Positions 1 through 8,367 of a stretch of DNA of 64,000 bases are shown in pieces. The stretch is from Agaribacter marinus (GTDB lineage: Bacteria > Pseudomonadota > Gammaproteobacteria > Enterobacterales > Alteromonadaceae): NCBI RefSeq assembly GCF_030160655.1, contig NZ_BSOT01000005.1, positions 1,011,546-1,075,545 of the forward strand, in the 5' to 3' direction. The position numbers and the translations under genes are program-made. Positions within the stretch are counted from its first letter, which is position 1, and every line of letters begins with the position of its first letter. The notes beneath the pieces are model-generated. The model made no database searches and was not told the DNA's origin. It saw only the letters and a program-made list of their open reading frames with translations.

Positions 1-248
1 TACCGGCAATAGGCGACACACCTAAAATATTCAATGTCGACTTATACGATCGGCCGAATACAGAAGACAGTATTTATCACTCGAAAGCAGTAGGAGAGCC
101 GCCTTTCATGTTAGCCATATCTGTTTGGTGCGCACTGAAAGATGCAATTTCGAGCCTAAGTAACTACACGGTAGATCCACAACTGGATACACCAGCAACC
201 GCTGAACGCGTGCTAAACGCCGTGAATGATATGCAAGGTGGTATTTGA
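1..248 (+). CDS. xdhB: Xanthine dehydrogenase molybdenum-binding subunit, C-terminal end (5' truncated by window edge)
   Basis: Only the last ~81 codons are present; the reading frame starts at base 3 and ends at TGA 246-248. The visible peptide contains YHSKAVGEPPFMLA, the conserved C-terminal region of the molybdopterin-binding subunit of xanthine dehydrogenase (the Glu of GEPP is the catalytic base in the family). The enzyme oxidises hypoxanthine and xanthine to urate. The stop codon overlaps the xdhC start (TGATG), so the two are translationally coupled. The rest of the gene and presumably xdhA lie outside the window. Confidence 0.93.
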   Translation, partial: PAIGDTPKIFNVDLYDRPNTEDSIYHSKAVGEPPFMLAISVWCALKDAISSLSNYTVDPQLDTPATAERVLNAVNDMQGGI

Positions 249-1126
249 TGAACAATATGGCAAGCATCCCTGTCAATACGTGGTTTGAAGCTTTGTATCA
301 ATGCCAGCAACAGGGACGATCGTATGTACTAATCACGGTATTGCAAACCGCCGGTTCTACTCCCCGCGAAGGCGGTACCAAAATGCTTGTTACCGAAGAT
401 GCTCAGTTCGATACCATCGGTGGCGGGCATCTTGAATTTGACGCCATAACAAAAGCAAGAGAATTGTTAATTCAAAACGAGCAACAACAATATATTCACT
501 CTTATCCGCTCGCAAGCGCCCTAGGCCAATGTTGTGGTGGTGCAATGAAAGTACTATTTGAAGTACAAGTACAACATACGCAACATATTGCTATTTTTGG
601 CGCTGGGCATGTAGCACAGGCTTTAGTCCCTATATTAGCTCAACTGCCACTGCAAATACGCTGGGTTGATAATCGCGCGTCGTTACTTGAAGAGTTTATA
701 GGCACTATGCCGTCAAATGTCGAATGTGTCATAGATGACGACCCAAGCGCTGAGATGGCATCGCTCCCTAAAGATGCATGGGCAATAGTGTTAACCCATA
801 ATCATCAATTAGACTATGACTTAGTTGAATGTGGTTTAAAAACGAGCCGACTTAACTTTTTGGGTATGATTGGTTCAAACGCAAAAGCTAAACGATTCAA
901 AACACGTTTAGCAAATCGAGGGTTTACCGAATCTCAAATTACATGCCTTAGCAGCCCGATAGGTAACTTGGATATTTCAGGTAAACGGCCAGTAGAAGTC
1001 GCGGTGTCTATTAGTGCACAATTAATAAACCTCCTCAACAATACTAGCAGCAAAAAAACCGAAACGCCGCAAGAACCTGCGACGCACAAAGCCCAAATTA
1101 ATAACACTAGTGAGCAACTAGTATGA
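248..1126 (+). CDS. xdhC: XdhC, molybdenum cofactor insertion/sulfuration chaperone for xanthine dehydrogenase
   Basis: 292-residue XdhC/CoxI-family protein. The N-terminal XdhC domain (about residues 5-75) contains GSTPREGGTKM and IGGGHLE; a C-terminal Rossmann domain (about 115-255) shows IFGAGHVAQAL and LTHNHQLDYDL, typical of the family. XdhC binds molybdenum cofactor, helps sulfurate it and delivers it to the xanthine dehydrogenase large subunit. ATG 248 is chosen because AAGGTGG sits 5-6 bases upstream and it overlaps the xdhB stop; a TTG at 245 and an ATG at 257 are also in frame. The stop overlaps uraD (ATGA). The C-terminal ~25 residues are polar and not conserved-looking. Confidence 0.93.
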   Translation: MNNMASIPVNTWFEALYQCQQQGRSYVLITVLQTAGSTPREGGTKMLVTEDAQFDTIGGGHLEFDAITKARELLIQNEQQQYIHSYPLASALGQCCGGAMKVLFEVQVQHTQHIAIFGAGHVAQALVPILAQLPLQIRWVDNRASLLEEFIGTMPSNVECVIDDDPSAEMASLPKDAWAIVLTHNHQLDYDLVECGLKTSRLNFLGMIGSNAKAKRFKTRLANRGFTESQITCLSSPIGNLDISGKRPVEVAVSISAQLINLLNNTSSKKTETPQEPATHKAQINNTSEQLV

Positions 1127-1644
1127 CAATGACGATTAATACCTTGAATACACTGACGACAGTGGACGCCATCAATTGGTTTATGCAAACCTGCACTGCC
1201 TCCCGCTGGTGCAAATTAATGGCGAGCAATCGCCCCTACAACGACACGATACAATTAAAAGAACAAGCGTTGCGTTGTTGGGGCGAGATGCAAACTGAAG
1301 ATTTTTTAGAAGCGTTTGGTGGTCACCCCATGATTGGTGATTTAAGTACATTACGTAAAAAATATGCAAACACCAAAGCATTGGCATCAAATGAGCAAAG
1401 CGGCACTCAAGAAGCAAGCGACGCAGTTTTACTTAATTTAAAAACGCAAAACCAAGCATATTTGGACAAACATGGATTTATATTTATAGTGTGTGCTAGT
1501 GGGCTTTCTGCCCAAGCAATGCTCGATATGTTAAATGCACGCATTACAAATACTACCGAATCTGAATTTGTCAACGCGGCGGCAGAACAGCTAAAAATAA
1601 CCCAACTACGCATTGAAAAAGCATTTGGAGAAAAAAGTGCATGA
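1123..1644 (+). CDS. uraD: OHCU decarboxylase (2-oxo-4-hydroxy-4-carboxy-5-ureidoimidazoline decarboxylase)
   Basis: 173-residue protein of normal length for the family. It converts OHCU to S-allantoin, the last of the three steps from urate. Seen: GGHPMIGDL, matching the family HPxIG motif with its catalytic His; SNEQSGT, matching the conserved S-x-EQ-x-G with its Glu; and a C-terminal ARITNTTESEF... QLKITQLRIEK helix characteristic of OHCU decarboxylases. The start overlaps the xdhC stop (ATGA at 1123-1126) and the stop overlaps uraH in the same way, so it lies inside a coupled operon. ATG 1129 is a possible alternative start. Confidence 0.95.
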   Translation: MTMTINTLNTLTTVDAINWFMQTCTASRWCKLMASNRPYNDTIQLKEQALRCWGEMQTEDFLEAFGGHPMIGDLSTLRKKYANTKALASNEQSGTQEASDAVLLNLKTQNQAYLDKHGFIFIVCASGLSAQAMLDMLNARITNTTESEFVNAAAEQLKITQLRIEKAFGEKSA

Positions 1645-1964
1645 ATAGCTTATCCAGTCACGTATTAGATACTACGACAGGTAAACCTGCTGCAAATATG
1701 CAGATTAGCTTAACCGCGCCAGACGGAGAAACGGTATCATCCATCACAAACGCAGATGGAAGATGTAAAGAGTGGGGAGAGATAACATTTGTTGCCGGTA
1801 CCTATTCTCTTCGCTTTCATTGTAAAGAGTACTTGTTAAATACTCACAGAGAGAGCTTTTACCCACATGTCGATATTGCCTTTGATATCACCGAAAACGG
1901 CGGGCATTACCATGTCCCCTTACTCATATCACCTTATGGTTTTAGTAGTTATAGAGGTAGTTAG
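1641..1964 (+). CDS. uraH: 5-hydroxyisourate hydrolase (transthyretin-related protein)
   Basis: 107-residue HIU hydrolase, normal length for bacterial HIUases and without a signal peptide, so cytoplasmic. It hydrolyses 5-hydroxyisourate made by urate hydroxylase to OHCU. The family signatures are complete: N-terminal SSHVLDTTTGKPA with the catalytic His, NADGRCKEW, and the C-terminal HYHVPLLISPYGF...YRGS tetrapeptide signature that distinguishes HIUase from transthyretin. The start overlaps the uraD stop by four bases; guaD follows after 3 bases. Confidence 0.97.
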   Translation: MNSLSSHVLDTTTGKPAANMQISLTAPDGETVSSITNADGRCKEWGEITFVAGTYSLRFHCKEYLLNTHRESFYPHVDIAFDITENGGHYHVPLLISPYGFSSYRGS

Positions 1965-1967
1965 TAA

Positions 1968-3299
1968 GTGATATCAACGCCATATATATACAGAGCTAAT
2001 ATTGCGCATTTTCCCAAAGTGAGTACCTCACCCAAGGATGATTTAATCTATCAAAAAGATGGCGGTTTGGTAGTGAAAGGCGACAAAATAATTGCGTTAG
2101 GCGAATATGCCGCAATAAAAGCAGCATATCCTGACGCAGTGACAATTGACTACAGTAACAAGTTAATTGTGCCAGGCCTAATTGATGGACATGTGCATTT
2201 TCCGCAAACAGAAATGATTGCTAGCTATGGCGAACAGCTGCTGACATGGTTAGAACAATATACCTTTCCAACAGAATGCAAATTTTCGTCGTTTGATTAC
2301 TGCCAAAAAATGGCTGATATATTTCTGTCGCAATTAGTTGCAAACGGCACAACGACCGCCCTTGCCTTTTCTACCGTTCATTCCCACTCTGCTGATGCGT
2401 TATTTGCCGCCGCCTCTAAGCGCAATATGGCAATGATCACCGGGAAGGTGTGTATGGACAGGCACTGCCCAAATGAACTCAGTGATTCCGCTGAAAGCGC
2501 CGTTTCAGATAGCGAAGCTCTAATAAAAAAATGGCATGGCCTGGGACGAAACCTATACGCTATTACGCCAAGGTTTGCGCCAACAAGTACAGACGCACAG
2601 CTCAACGCCTTGGGCGAATTGGCCGCCGACTATCCAGACGTATTTATTCAGACCCACTTGTCTGAAAACCTTGAAGAGATTGAATGGGTTAAACAACTAT
2701 TTCCTGCACGCAAAAGCTACTTAGATGTGTATGCACATTTTGGCCTATTGCGGAAAAGAGCGGTGTTTGGCCACTGCGTACATATGACTGACGATGATTG
2801 GCAAAGTTTAGCGGATGCTGGCGCAACCGCCGCCTTCTGTCCTAGCTCAAACCTATTCTTAGGCAGTGGTTTTTTCGACAAGGCAAACGCCGACAAATTT
2901 AATGTAAATATTGCGCTTGCCAGTGATGTGGGCGCAGGAACAAGTTTTAATTTATTACGCACCTATGGCGAAGCATATAAAATTAGCCAAATAAATGGTG
3001 CACCAATAGACGCATTAAATGGACTATACATGATGACGCAAGGCGCCGCTGCCGCGCTAGATCTCGAGGCAGACATAGGCAACCTAAATCCCAATAGTTT
3101 TGCTGATTTTGTCGTCTTAGATCCTCATTTTAATGACTTGTCTACCTTGAGAATTGACGCAAACGCTGAATGTGCAGACATTCTCTTTGCCTTATCAATT
3201 TTGGGCGACGAACGATGTATTAAACAAACCTATATTGCCGGTGTCGCGCAATTGGGAACAACCAACTCTCATAAGGAATCCGTAAATGCCGTGGCTTGA
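1968..3299 (+). CDS. guaD: Guanine deaminase
   Basis: 443-residue amidohydrolase-superfamily enzyme converting guanine to xanthine and ammonia, feeding the preceding xanthine dehydrogenase. Zinc-site and family motifs: PGLIDGHVHFPQ (first His pair), CMDRHCP, QTHLSE, FGHCVHM, CPSSNLFLGSG and SDVGAGTSF (metal-binding Asp). It starts with GTG at 1968 directly after the uraH stop, with GAGGT about 11 bases upstream; no in-frame ATG upstream of the conserved region fits. The last 14 bases overlap puuD. Fully intact. Confidence 0.95.
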   Translation: MISTPYIYRANIAHFPKVSTSPKDDLIYQKDGGLVVKGDKIIALGEYAAIKAAYPDAVTIDYSNKLIVPGLIDGHVHFPQTEMIASYGEQLLTWLEQYTFPTECKFSSFDYCQKMADIFLSQLVANGTTTALAFSTVHSHSADALFAAASKRNMAMITGKVCMDRHCPNELSDSAESAVSDSEALIKKWHGLGRNLYAITPRFAPTSTDAQLNALGELAADYPDVFIQTHLSENLEEIEWVKQLFPARKSYLDVYAHFGLLRKRAVFGHCVHMTDDDWQSLADAGATAAFCPSSNLFLGSGFFDKANADKFNVNIALASDVGAGTSFNLLRTYGEAYKISQINGAPIDALNGLYMMTQGAAAALDLEADIGNLNPNSFADFVVLDPHFNDLSTLRIDANAECADILFALSILGDERCIKQTYIAGVAQLGTTNSHKESVNAVA

Positions 3300-4506
3300 T
3301 TGGTTATCACTCGCCGTAAGATGGTTTCACGTAATCGCAGGTGTCGCCTGGATTGGTGCGTCATTTTATTTTATATGGCTAGACAATAGCTTACGTGAAC
3401 CCCCTCAGTGGAAAAAAGACAAAGGCATTAAAGGCGATTTGTGGGCAGTACATGGTGGCGGGTTCTACGAAGTAGCAAAGTATGCATACGGCCCTGAAAA
3501 AATGCCAAGTACGCTTCATTGGTTTAAATGGGAAGCTTATACTACATGGATGAGCGGCTTCGCCCTGCTTATTCTGGTGTATTACTTTGGCGCCTCTGCT
3601 TATCTAATTGACCCAAGCATTAAAGCAATGTCGGAAAGCCAAGCTATCACAATGGGCGTTGCATATATCTTTGTCGGTTTAGCCGTATATGAAGTCGCAT
3701 GCAGAAGCCCTTTGGGCAAATACCCAAAAATCTTTGCATTAGCATTAATGTTGTTTATTACCTTTGCTACATGGTTAGCGACACAGTGGTTTAGTGGGCG
3801 CGGTGCATACATTCATATGGGCGCACTCATTGGCACAATCATGGTTGGAAACGTGTTTTTCAATATCATGCCCGCACAGCGTAAAATGGTAAACGCTGTA
3901 AGCAACAAGCTAGACATTGATCCTGCATGGGGCGCAGGTGCAAAGTTACGTTCTGTGCATAACAACTATTTCACGCTTCCATTGCTATTCATCATGATAA
4001 GTAACCACTACCCTATGACTTATCAACATGAATTGAATTGGTTAGTTTTAGTGTTGATCATTGCCATTTCAGCTTGGATAAGACATTTCTTTAATTTAAA
4101 GCACTTAGGTATTGTTAAACCAGCAATATTAGTATCAGGCTTCGTTGCGATGCTTGCTTTAGCTGCATGGGTATCATGGCCTAAATCGCCAGCACCGGCT
4201 ACAACTGAACATTCGCATGTGAGTGATGGCGGCTTAGCCAATGTTAACATACCTTCGAAAGAAACCGTGCAAACGCTTATCAAAACTCACTGCGCGGGCT
4301 GTCACTCCGCAGCACCGACTGATGAGGTGTTTAAAATCGCCCCATTAGGCGTCATTTTAGATACTTGGGAAGATATTGAACGTTTAGAAAATCAAATCAT
4401 CCATCGCACGACTGTCACGCGAGACATGCCATTTATGAATAAAACGAAAATGACAGACGAAGAACGAAATTTGTTGACCATTTGGCATACGCGAGAAAAG
4501 CCCTAG
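3286..4506 (+). CDS. puuD: Membrane-bound urate hydroxylase (PuuD type) with C-terminal cytochrome c domain
   Basis: 406 residues with about eight hydrophobic membrane segments in the first ~300 residues (PuuD/DUF989 urate oxidase N-terminal family), then a soluble C-terminal domain with a c-type heme motif CAGCH near residue 337. This family oxidises urate to 5-hydroxyisourate and passes electrons to the respiratory chain through the fused cytochrome, unlike soluble uricase, which makes peroxide. The N-terminal WFHVIAGVAWIGASFYFIWLD matches the family. The start overlaps the guaD end and has AAGGAA upstream. It is the last gene of the purine operon and faces the minus-strand gene ending at 4518, with no recognisable terminator in the 11-base gap. 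Confidence 0.93.
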   Translation: MPWLDWLSLAVRWFHVIAGVAWIGASFYFIWLDNSLREPPQWKKDKGIKGDLWAVHGGGFYEVAKYAYGPEKMPSTLHWFKWEAYTTWMSGFALLILVYYFGASAYLIDPSIKAMSESQAITMGVAYIFVGLAVYEVACRSPLGKYPKIFALALMLFITFATWLATQWFSGRGAYIHMGALIGTIMVGNVFFNIMPAQRKMVNAVSNKLDIDPAWGAGAKLRSVHNNYFTLPLLFIMISNHYPMTYQHELNWLVLVLIIAISAWIRHFFNLKHLGIVKPAILVSGFVAMLALAAWVSWPKSPAPATTEHSHVSDGGLANVNIPSKETVQTLIKTHCAGCHSAAPTDEVFKIAPLGVILDTWEDIERLENQIIHRTTVTRDMPFMNKTKMTDEERNLLTIWHTREKP

Positions 4507-4517
4507 TTGACAACGCA

Positions 4518-5687
4518 TCATTTACGACGCGCTTTAAACACTTCAAACAAGTCGGCAGGCAGTTTTTTTGCTGACTTGTTAATGAATGTTTGGTCGTTTT
4601 CAATAGCGCTATTTTCACTTAATGCTGCATGCCCTCCATTCCGGCGACGGATTTTTTTATTCACTTGGTTTGCAACGATTTTCACATTCTTAGTGGATGT
4701 AAATCGGTATTCGATGGCATTTGGATAAGAGTGTAACAACACTACCTTATTGTTTTTAACGATAGTGTTAGGTGACTCTTCTAAAACAATACCAACATCA
4801 GCACTGGGGTGCGTTAAGTCCGCATGAACAATCATATTATTCATAATTACGCCAGCCTCGTTTTTTAGTCCTTGCAAGCCAAACCCAATACCTCTGTCTG
4901 AATTAATAATGAGATTATTCGTCACTACATTATTCGCGCTGCTATTCCACAAGTGAATCGCATGTTCAGCGACGCGTTTTTCTGGGCTTGCAATGCCAAA
5001 AAACTGATTATTGCGAATAAGCCATTGTTTTCCACCATGCATATCTATCCCTCCAATGTAATATTGAGGTCCAACACCCGCGGTATATGCAAATACGCAG
5101 TCTTCAATGCGCCCGAGGTCTGATGATACGTTTTGCTGTGCATTCGAGCTCACTTTAACAATCTGCTCTCGCGCATTTTGCAATCGACAATTTTTAATGG
5201 TTGTGAAGTCTGCGTCAGACTCACCGGCAATTTGTATTATGTGGTTGGGCGAGCCTTCAGCGGTCAAGCCACTAAGCGTGAAGTATTTCCCAGATACACG
5301 AATGAGATTAAATACTCTAGGCATCTTAATCATGCCAGGGCCTTTTAATACCACTGATGATGGCGCATTGTCCGCTGAGCGAATGGTAATATAATCACCA
5401 GTAACATTTAATGTCGAGTGTAATAGATACGTTCCGCGTCTAATGACTATTGCTGTGCGCGAATTAGCATTTGCTTGAGACACAGCTGCATATAATTCCG
5501 CCTCATTTTTTACGACGATTTTATCTAGCGATACCTTTGCGCGATGCAGCTCTGAATGTGCCGAATCAACGTTAGCGATACGTTTGTCGACAGCGTTTGT
5601 TTCTGCATTTACCTTAACGCTGATAACGCATGAAACGAGAGCCAAACACAGATTAATGAAGCTAAACGCCTTTATTATTCTTGTCAT
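4518..5687 (-). CDS. Secreted right-handed parallel beta-helix protein, function unknown
   Basis: 389 residues with an N-terminal signal peptide (about residues 1-28, ending near VKVNA). The body has repeated short beta-strand turns with Asn/Asp-rich corners (IRSADNAPSS, FTLSGLTAEGSPN, IKNCRLQNAR, IRNNQFFG, VVTNNLIINSDRG, IMNNMIVHAD, IVKNNKVV, IVANQVNKK), the pattern of pectate-lyase/polysaccharide-lyase 6-like beta-helices. No convincing set of catalytic residues was identified, so enzyme activity is only possible. The ATG overlaps the stop of the upstream GGDEF remnant (ATGA), so it may be translated by coupling. The C-terminus is basic (FKARRK). Confidence 0.75.
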   Translation of the reverse strand: MTRIIKAFSFINLCLALVSCVISVKVNAETNAVDKRIANVDSAHSELHRAKVSLDKIVVKNEAELYAAVSQANANSRTAIVIRRGTYLLHSTLNVTGDYITIRSADNAPSSVVLKGPGMIKMPRVFNLIRVSGKYFTLSGLTAEGSPNHIIQIAGESDADFTTIKNCRLQNAREQIVKVSSNAQQNVSSDLGRIEDCVFAYTAGVGPQYYIGGIDMHGGKQWLIRNNQFFGIASPEKRVAEHAIHLWNSSANNVVTNNLIINSDRGIGFGLQGLKNEAGVIMNNMIVHADLTHPSADVGIVLEESPNTIVKNNKVVLLHSYPNAIEYRFTSTKNVKIVANQVNKKIRRRNGGHAALSENSAIENDQTFINKSAKKLPADLFEVFKARRK

Positions 5688-6025
5688 TGATTAAGGTCGT
5701 TTTCCACGCCATATTTTTTTGCATGCTGAATTAGTTGCTCACTATTTAAGTCGTCGGCAAAACAACAATTACGTCCATTCGCTTTGGCTTTATATAGCGC
5801 AATGTCTGCTCTTGATATCCAGTCTCTAGCACTTTCATGTTCCAAAAATTGTGCAATGCCAGAAGACACCGTGACATTTAAGTCAACATTACACCACGTC
5901 GCTTTATTTACCTCTTGCCCCAAATACATCGCCAATTTTACAGCGTCTAAAATAGCGGTTTGTTCCAATACAATCACAAACTCTTCTCCACCGTAACGAA
6001 ACTCCTGGTCCAATTGTCGATACAT
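5684..6025 (-). pseudogene. GGDEF domain remnant (5'-truncated diguanylate cyclase)
   Basis: 113 residues that begin just before the active-site loop: RYGGEEFVIVL is an intact GG(D/E)EF motif, followed by the family C-terminal half (VSSGIAQF, ISRADIALYKAKANGRN). The N-terminal half of the GGDEF fold (the DxLTGLxNRR and DIDHFK regions) is missing: in this frame only about seven codons precede the ATG before an in-frame stop at 6047-6049, and no other frame just upstream restores it. It is therefore unlikely to be an active cyclase. The break lies beside a long hairpin (6042-6076), which may mark the deletion junction. The stop overlaps the downstream beta-helix gene. Confidence 0.75.
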
Positions 6026-6041
6026 CCACCCTAGACTATCT

Positions 6042-6076
6042 GCTTTCTACCATACTAATGTAGCATAGTAGAAAGC
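6042..6076. repeat. Near-perfect 16-bp inverted repeat (hairpin)
   Basis: Arms GCTTTCTACCATACTA (6042-6057) and TAGCATAGTAGAAAGC (6061-6076) flank ATG. They match except at two positions, which become G-U pairs in minus-strand RNA, so a continuous 16-bp stem forms in transcripts running from the DUF2306 gene toward the GGDEF remnant. There is no T-run after it, so it is not a classical terminator. It could be a leftover mobile-element end, a REP-like element or an mRNA-processing structure. Confidence 0.6.
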
Positions 6077-6109
6077 TGACACAAGAACCTCGCCCCTAGG
6101 GTGTTTGCA

Positions 6110-6970
6110 TTAGGCGTTCACTAATAAAACTTGTATGCGTGGTAACCACATAAACGCTGCGGCACCGATGACACCAATTGCAGTAACAGCAGTACCCAAG
6201 CCCATCATTATGCTCACACCAACTACGCGAAGTGTATTGCCTTGTTTTCTAGCCCAAAAAACGAGCTCAACTATCAGCATCGGCAATAGGTAACAGGCGA
6301 ACGAAAAAAACATGTCTGCCGGACCATCAAAAGTATTGTTATTACCATTTGGACCTTGGTTTATTATAAACCATCCCATCATGTATAAACGTAGCGTCCA
6401 AACACCATTCACAAGCATGAAGCTATGCACCGCCCATCGTTTGTGCGCATCAACTCTACCCTTGCGGGCATATCGCCATGCCAAATAAACGGCAATAGGA
6501 ATTAATAAACCATTTATGGTAACACCAACTGCGCCAATATCACTGAATCTAGACCCTCTGATCCACGTTAAATATAAACCTGTTAACGCGCCAATCAGGC
6601 CCAATAGTAAAAAAAGACGACCATTCCAACGATGAAAGGCTGGGTAGCGCAATTTGATGTGTGGCACAAGTTGTAAAACACCACAAAAACTCAATATTGC
6701 GGCCGGTATCAAATGCGCAAACAATATAAAATTGCCTTTGTGATCCCCCACAATTAGCCCTGTTATCATGTGCGAAAAATCGGCTGACATAGGCTTACCT
6801 GAAATCACAGGCAATACCGATATTAAAAAAACGTAAACAGCAAAAAACCACTGTCCAACCAATGCCACAACAAACCATGACTTCACCAAGGTATTCAAGG
6901 ATTGTTGTGGACTACTTAGTCTAAAAAAGGCCAATGTATTGTGTAGCGGAGCTGTTGTATTTCCATTCAT
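6110..6970 (-). CDS. DUF2306 family membrane protein
   Basis: 286 residues from ATG 6968-6970 (MNGNTTAPL). About seven to eight hydrophobic segments and the family-typical stretch LQLVPHIKLRYPAFHRWNGRLFLLLG followed by KGRVDAHKRWAVHSFMLV; the conserved His residues on helices suggest a heme/quinone-type or transport membrane fold, but the function is unknown. The open frame extends upstream to 7144, but that part has no conserved features and lies in the space shared with the divergent araC-type gene. It is divergent from the AraC regulator at 7172, a common arrangement for regulator and target. Confidence 0.85.
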   Translation of the reverse strand: MNGNTTAPLHNTLAFFRLSSPQQSLNTLVKSWFVVALVGQWFFAVYVFLISVLPVISGKPMSADFSHMITGLIVGDHKGNFILFAHLIPAAILSFCGVLQLVPHIKLRYPAFHRWNGRLFLLLGLIGALTGLYLTWIRGSRFSDIGAVGVTINGLLIPIAVYLAWRYARKGRVDAHKRWAVHSFMLVNGVWTLRLYMMGWFIINQGPNGNNNTFDGPADMFFSFACYLLPMLIVELVFWARKQGNTLRVVGVSIMMGLGTAVTAIGVIGAAAFMWLPRIQVLLVNA

Positions 6971-7171
6971 ACTGATTATCCAATATTGCTTAAACCAGCA
7001 GAAATTATCGATACAATCGCATATATATTCTCGCCGAATTCGGAATTTGATACCAAAAACACAAAGGTATGGGAGTAAATTGAGACACATTGCTTTACAA
7101 ATGCTATTCGCGTTTTGTGCTAACAGCCAATAAACTACTAACACAATGCTTGACTGAATTTATGTAATCAT

Positions 7172-8338
7172 ATGTCTCTTCACTCTATCTATTTGCTTTT
7201 TTTAGTCATTAGTTTAAGCATGCTTATTGCCCAACTAATGGTAAAAAAGAAAAAAGCCGTTCATTTAGCGTTTGCAGCATTTAGTGGTTCGATGGCAATG
7301 GTCGCCGCTCAGCACCTTAGTGCAGAAAGTTTAGGTCCTTATCAGTATCTCATTGCACTGGGCACCTGTGTGACTTGCAACGGTTGTTGGTTAGTTGCAA
7401 GAGGTTTGTTCAGAACGCAGAATGCCATTCAATTAAGACATATTGTGTTTGCCGGCATCATTGGCATATTGGTTGTATTTATTCAAAGCATAAAGATGGC
7501 CGATGCATTTGGTGCAGGCAGTTCAACACCACTAGATACTATTTCACACTTTATTGGCGCCATTACAGAACTATTGTCTTCCACTGTATTAATGCTCACT
7601 GCTTGGGAGGCGATAAGAGGCTTTAACAATGACACAAAAATAATGCGTTACCAACGCATGATGTTTTTAGGCGTATTCGGCAGTGCTGTATTTGCGTGTT
7701 CAGTCATTGCGACAACGTTTATTGAGCCTAGTCGTTTTAGTAATGTTTTTCCTTGGTTTGTAGTTGTTTCGGCCATTAGTATTTTAGTGACGATTCAAGC
7801 AATTTTACTTTGGCAACACTATGATTCAATTGCAAACAAACGCAAATCATTGGCAAATACTATTCCTCAACATTGTAATGATACCAGCAGTCAGAATGCG
7901 GCGAAAACTAATAGCGTATTAACAATACCAGACGACGAACAACTGCTGATTGATGCTCTAAAACGTTTACTAATTGACGAAAAACTCTTCTTGCAGAACA
8001 ACCTAAAAATGCAAGATATAGCCGCTCGGCTAAACGTACCTGAATACAGAGTAAGTAGAATAATTAGGACATATTTTGAAGCTAAAAACTTTAACCAATA
8101 TGTAAATCAACTGAGGGTGGCCTACGCTAAAGACTTACTTGAAACACCAGATTACAATCATTGGACAATACTCGTCATAGGCTTAGAAAGTGGTTTTGCT
8201 TCAATTGGACCATTTAATCGCGCATTCAAAAGTGTATTTAATTGCTCTCCCAATGCATATAGACAAGACTTTCACAACAACAGTAACAATCGTAATTTAG
8301 AATTTAAAATCGATGAAAAAGCACCTATAAACAGTTAA
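7172..8338 (+). CDS. Membrane-anchored AraC-family transcriptional regulator
   Basis: 388 residues. The first ~215 residues hold about seven hydrophobic helices (for example IYLLFLVISLSMLIAQLMV near the N-terminus and FPWFVVVSAISILVTIQAILL before the linker), then a linker, then a C-terminal AraC double helix-turn-helix (about residues 270-375) with MQDIAARLNVPEYRVSRII, FNQYVNQLRVAYAKDLL, ESGFASIGPFNRAFKSV and NCSPNAYRQ. This architecture senses a signal in or through the membrane. The divergent DUF2306 gene is the natural candidate target. The last codons form one arm of a terminator hairpin. Confidence 0.9.
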   Translation: MSLHSIYLLFLVISLSMLIAQLMVKKKKAVHLAFAAFSGSMAMVAAQHLSAESLGPYQYLIALGTCVTCNGCWLVARGLFRTQNAIQLRHIVFAGIIGILVVFIQSIKMADAFGAGSSTPLDTISHFIGAITELLSSTVLMLTAWEAIRGFNNDTKIMRYQRMMFLGVFGSAVFACSVIATTFIEPSRFSNVFPWFVVVSAISILVTIQAILLWQHYDSIANKRKSLANTIPQHCNDTSSQNAAKTNSVLTIPDDEQLLIDALKRLLIDEKLFLQNNLKMQDIAARLNVPEYRVSRIIRTYFEAKNFNQYVNQLRVAYAKDLLETPDYNHWTILVIGLESGFASIGPFNRAFKSVFNCSPNAYRQDFHNNSNNRNLEFKIDEKAPINS

Positions 8339-8367
8339 TAGGTGCGTATTCTATTCATCGATTTTTT
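8306..8367. terminator. Compound bidirectional terminator shared by convergent genes
   Basis: An inner perfect 8-bp stem GCACCTAT (8321-8328) / ATAGGTGC (8338-8345) sits inside an outer stem AAAATCGATGAA (8306-8317) / TTCATCGATTTT (8354-8365), the latter running into T6. Read on the minus strand the exit is also T-rich (ATTTTAAATT). The hairpin lies across the 3' coding ends of both convergent genes, so it can terminate transcription from both sides. Confidence 0.75.

Noticed and set aside
6971-7144. 58-residue N-terminal extension of the DUF2306 protein
   Set aside because: It lies in the space shared with the divergent AraC-type gene and has no conserved features; the conserved protein starts well with MNGNTT at 6970.
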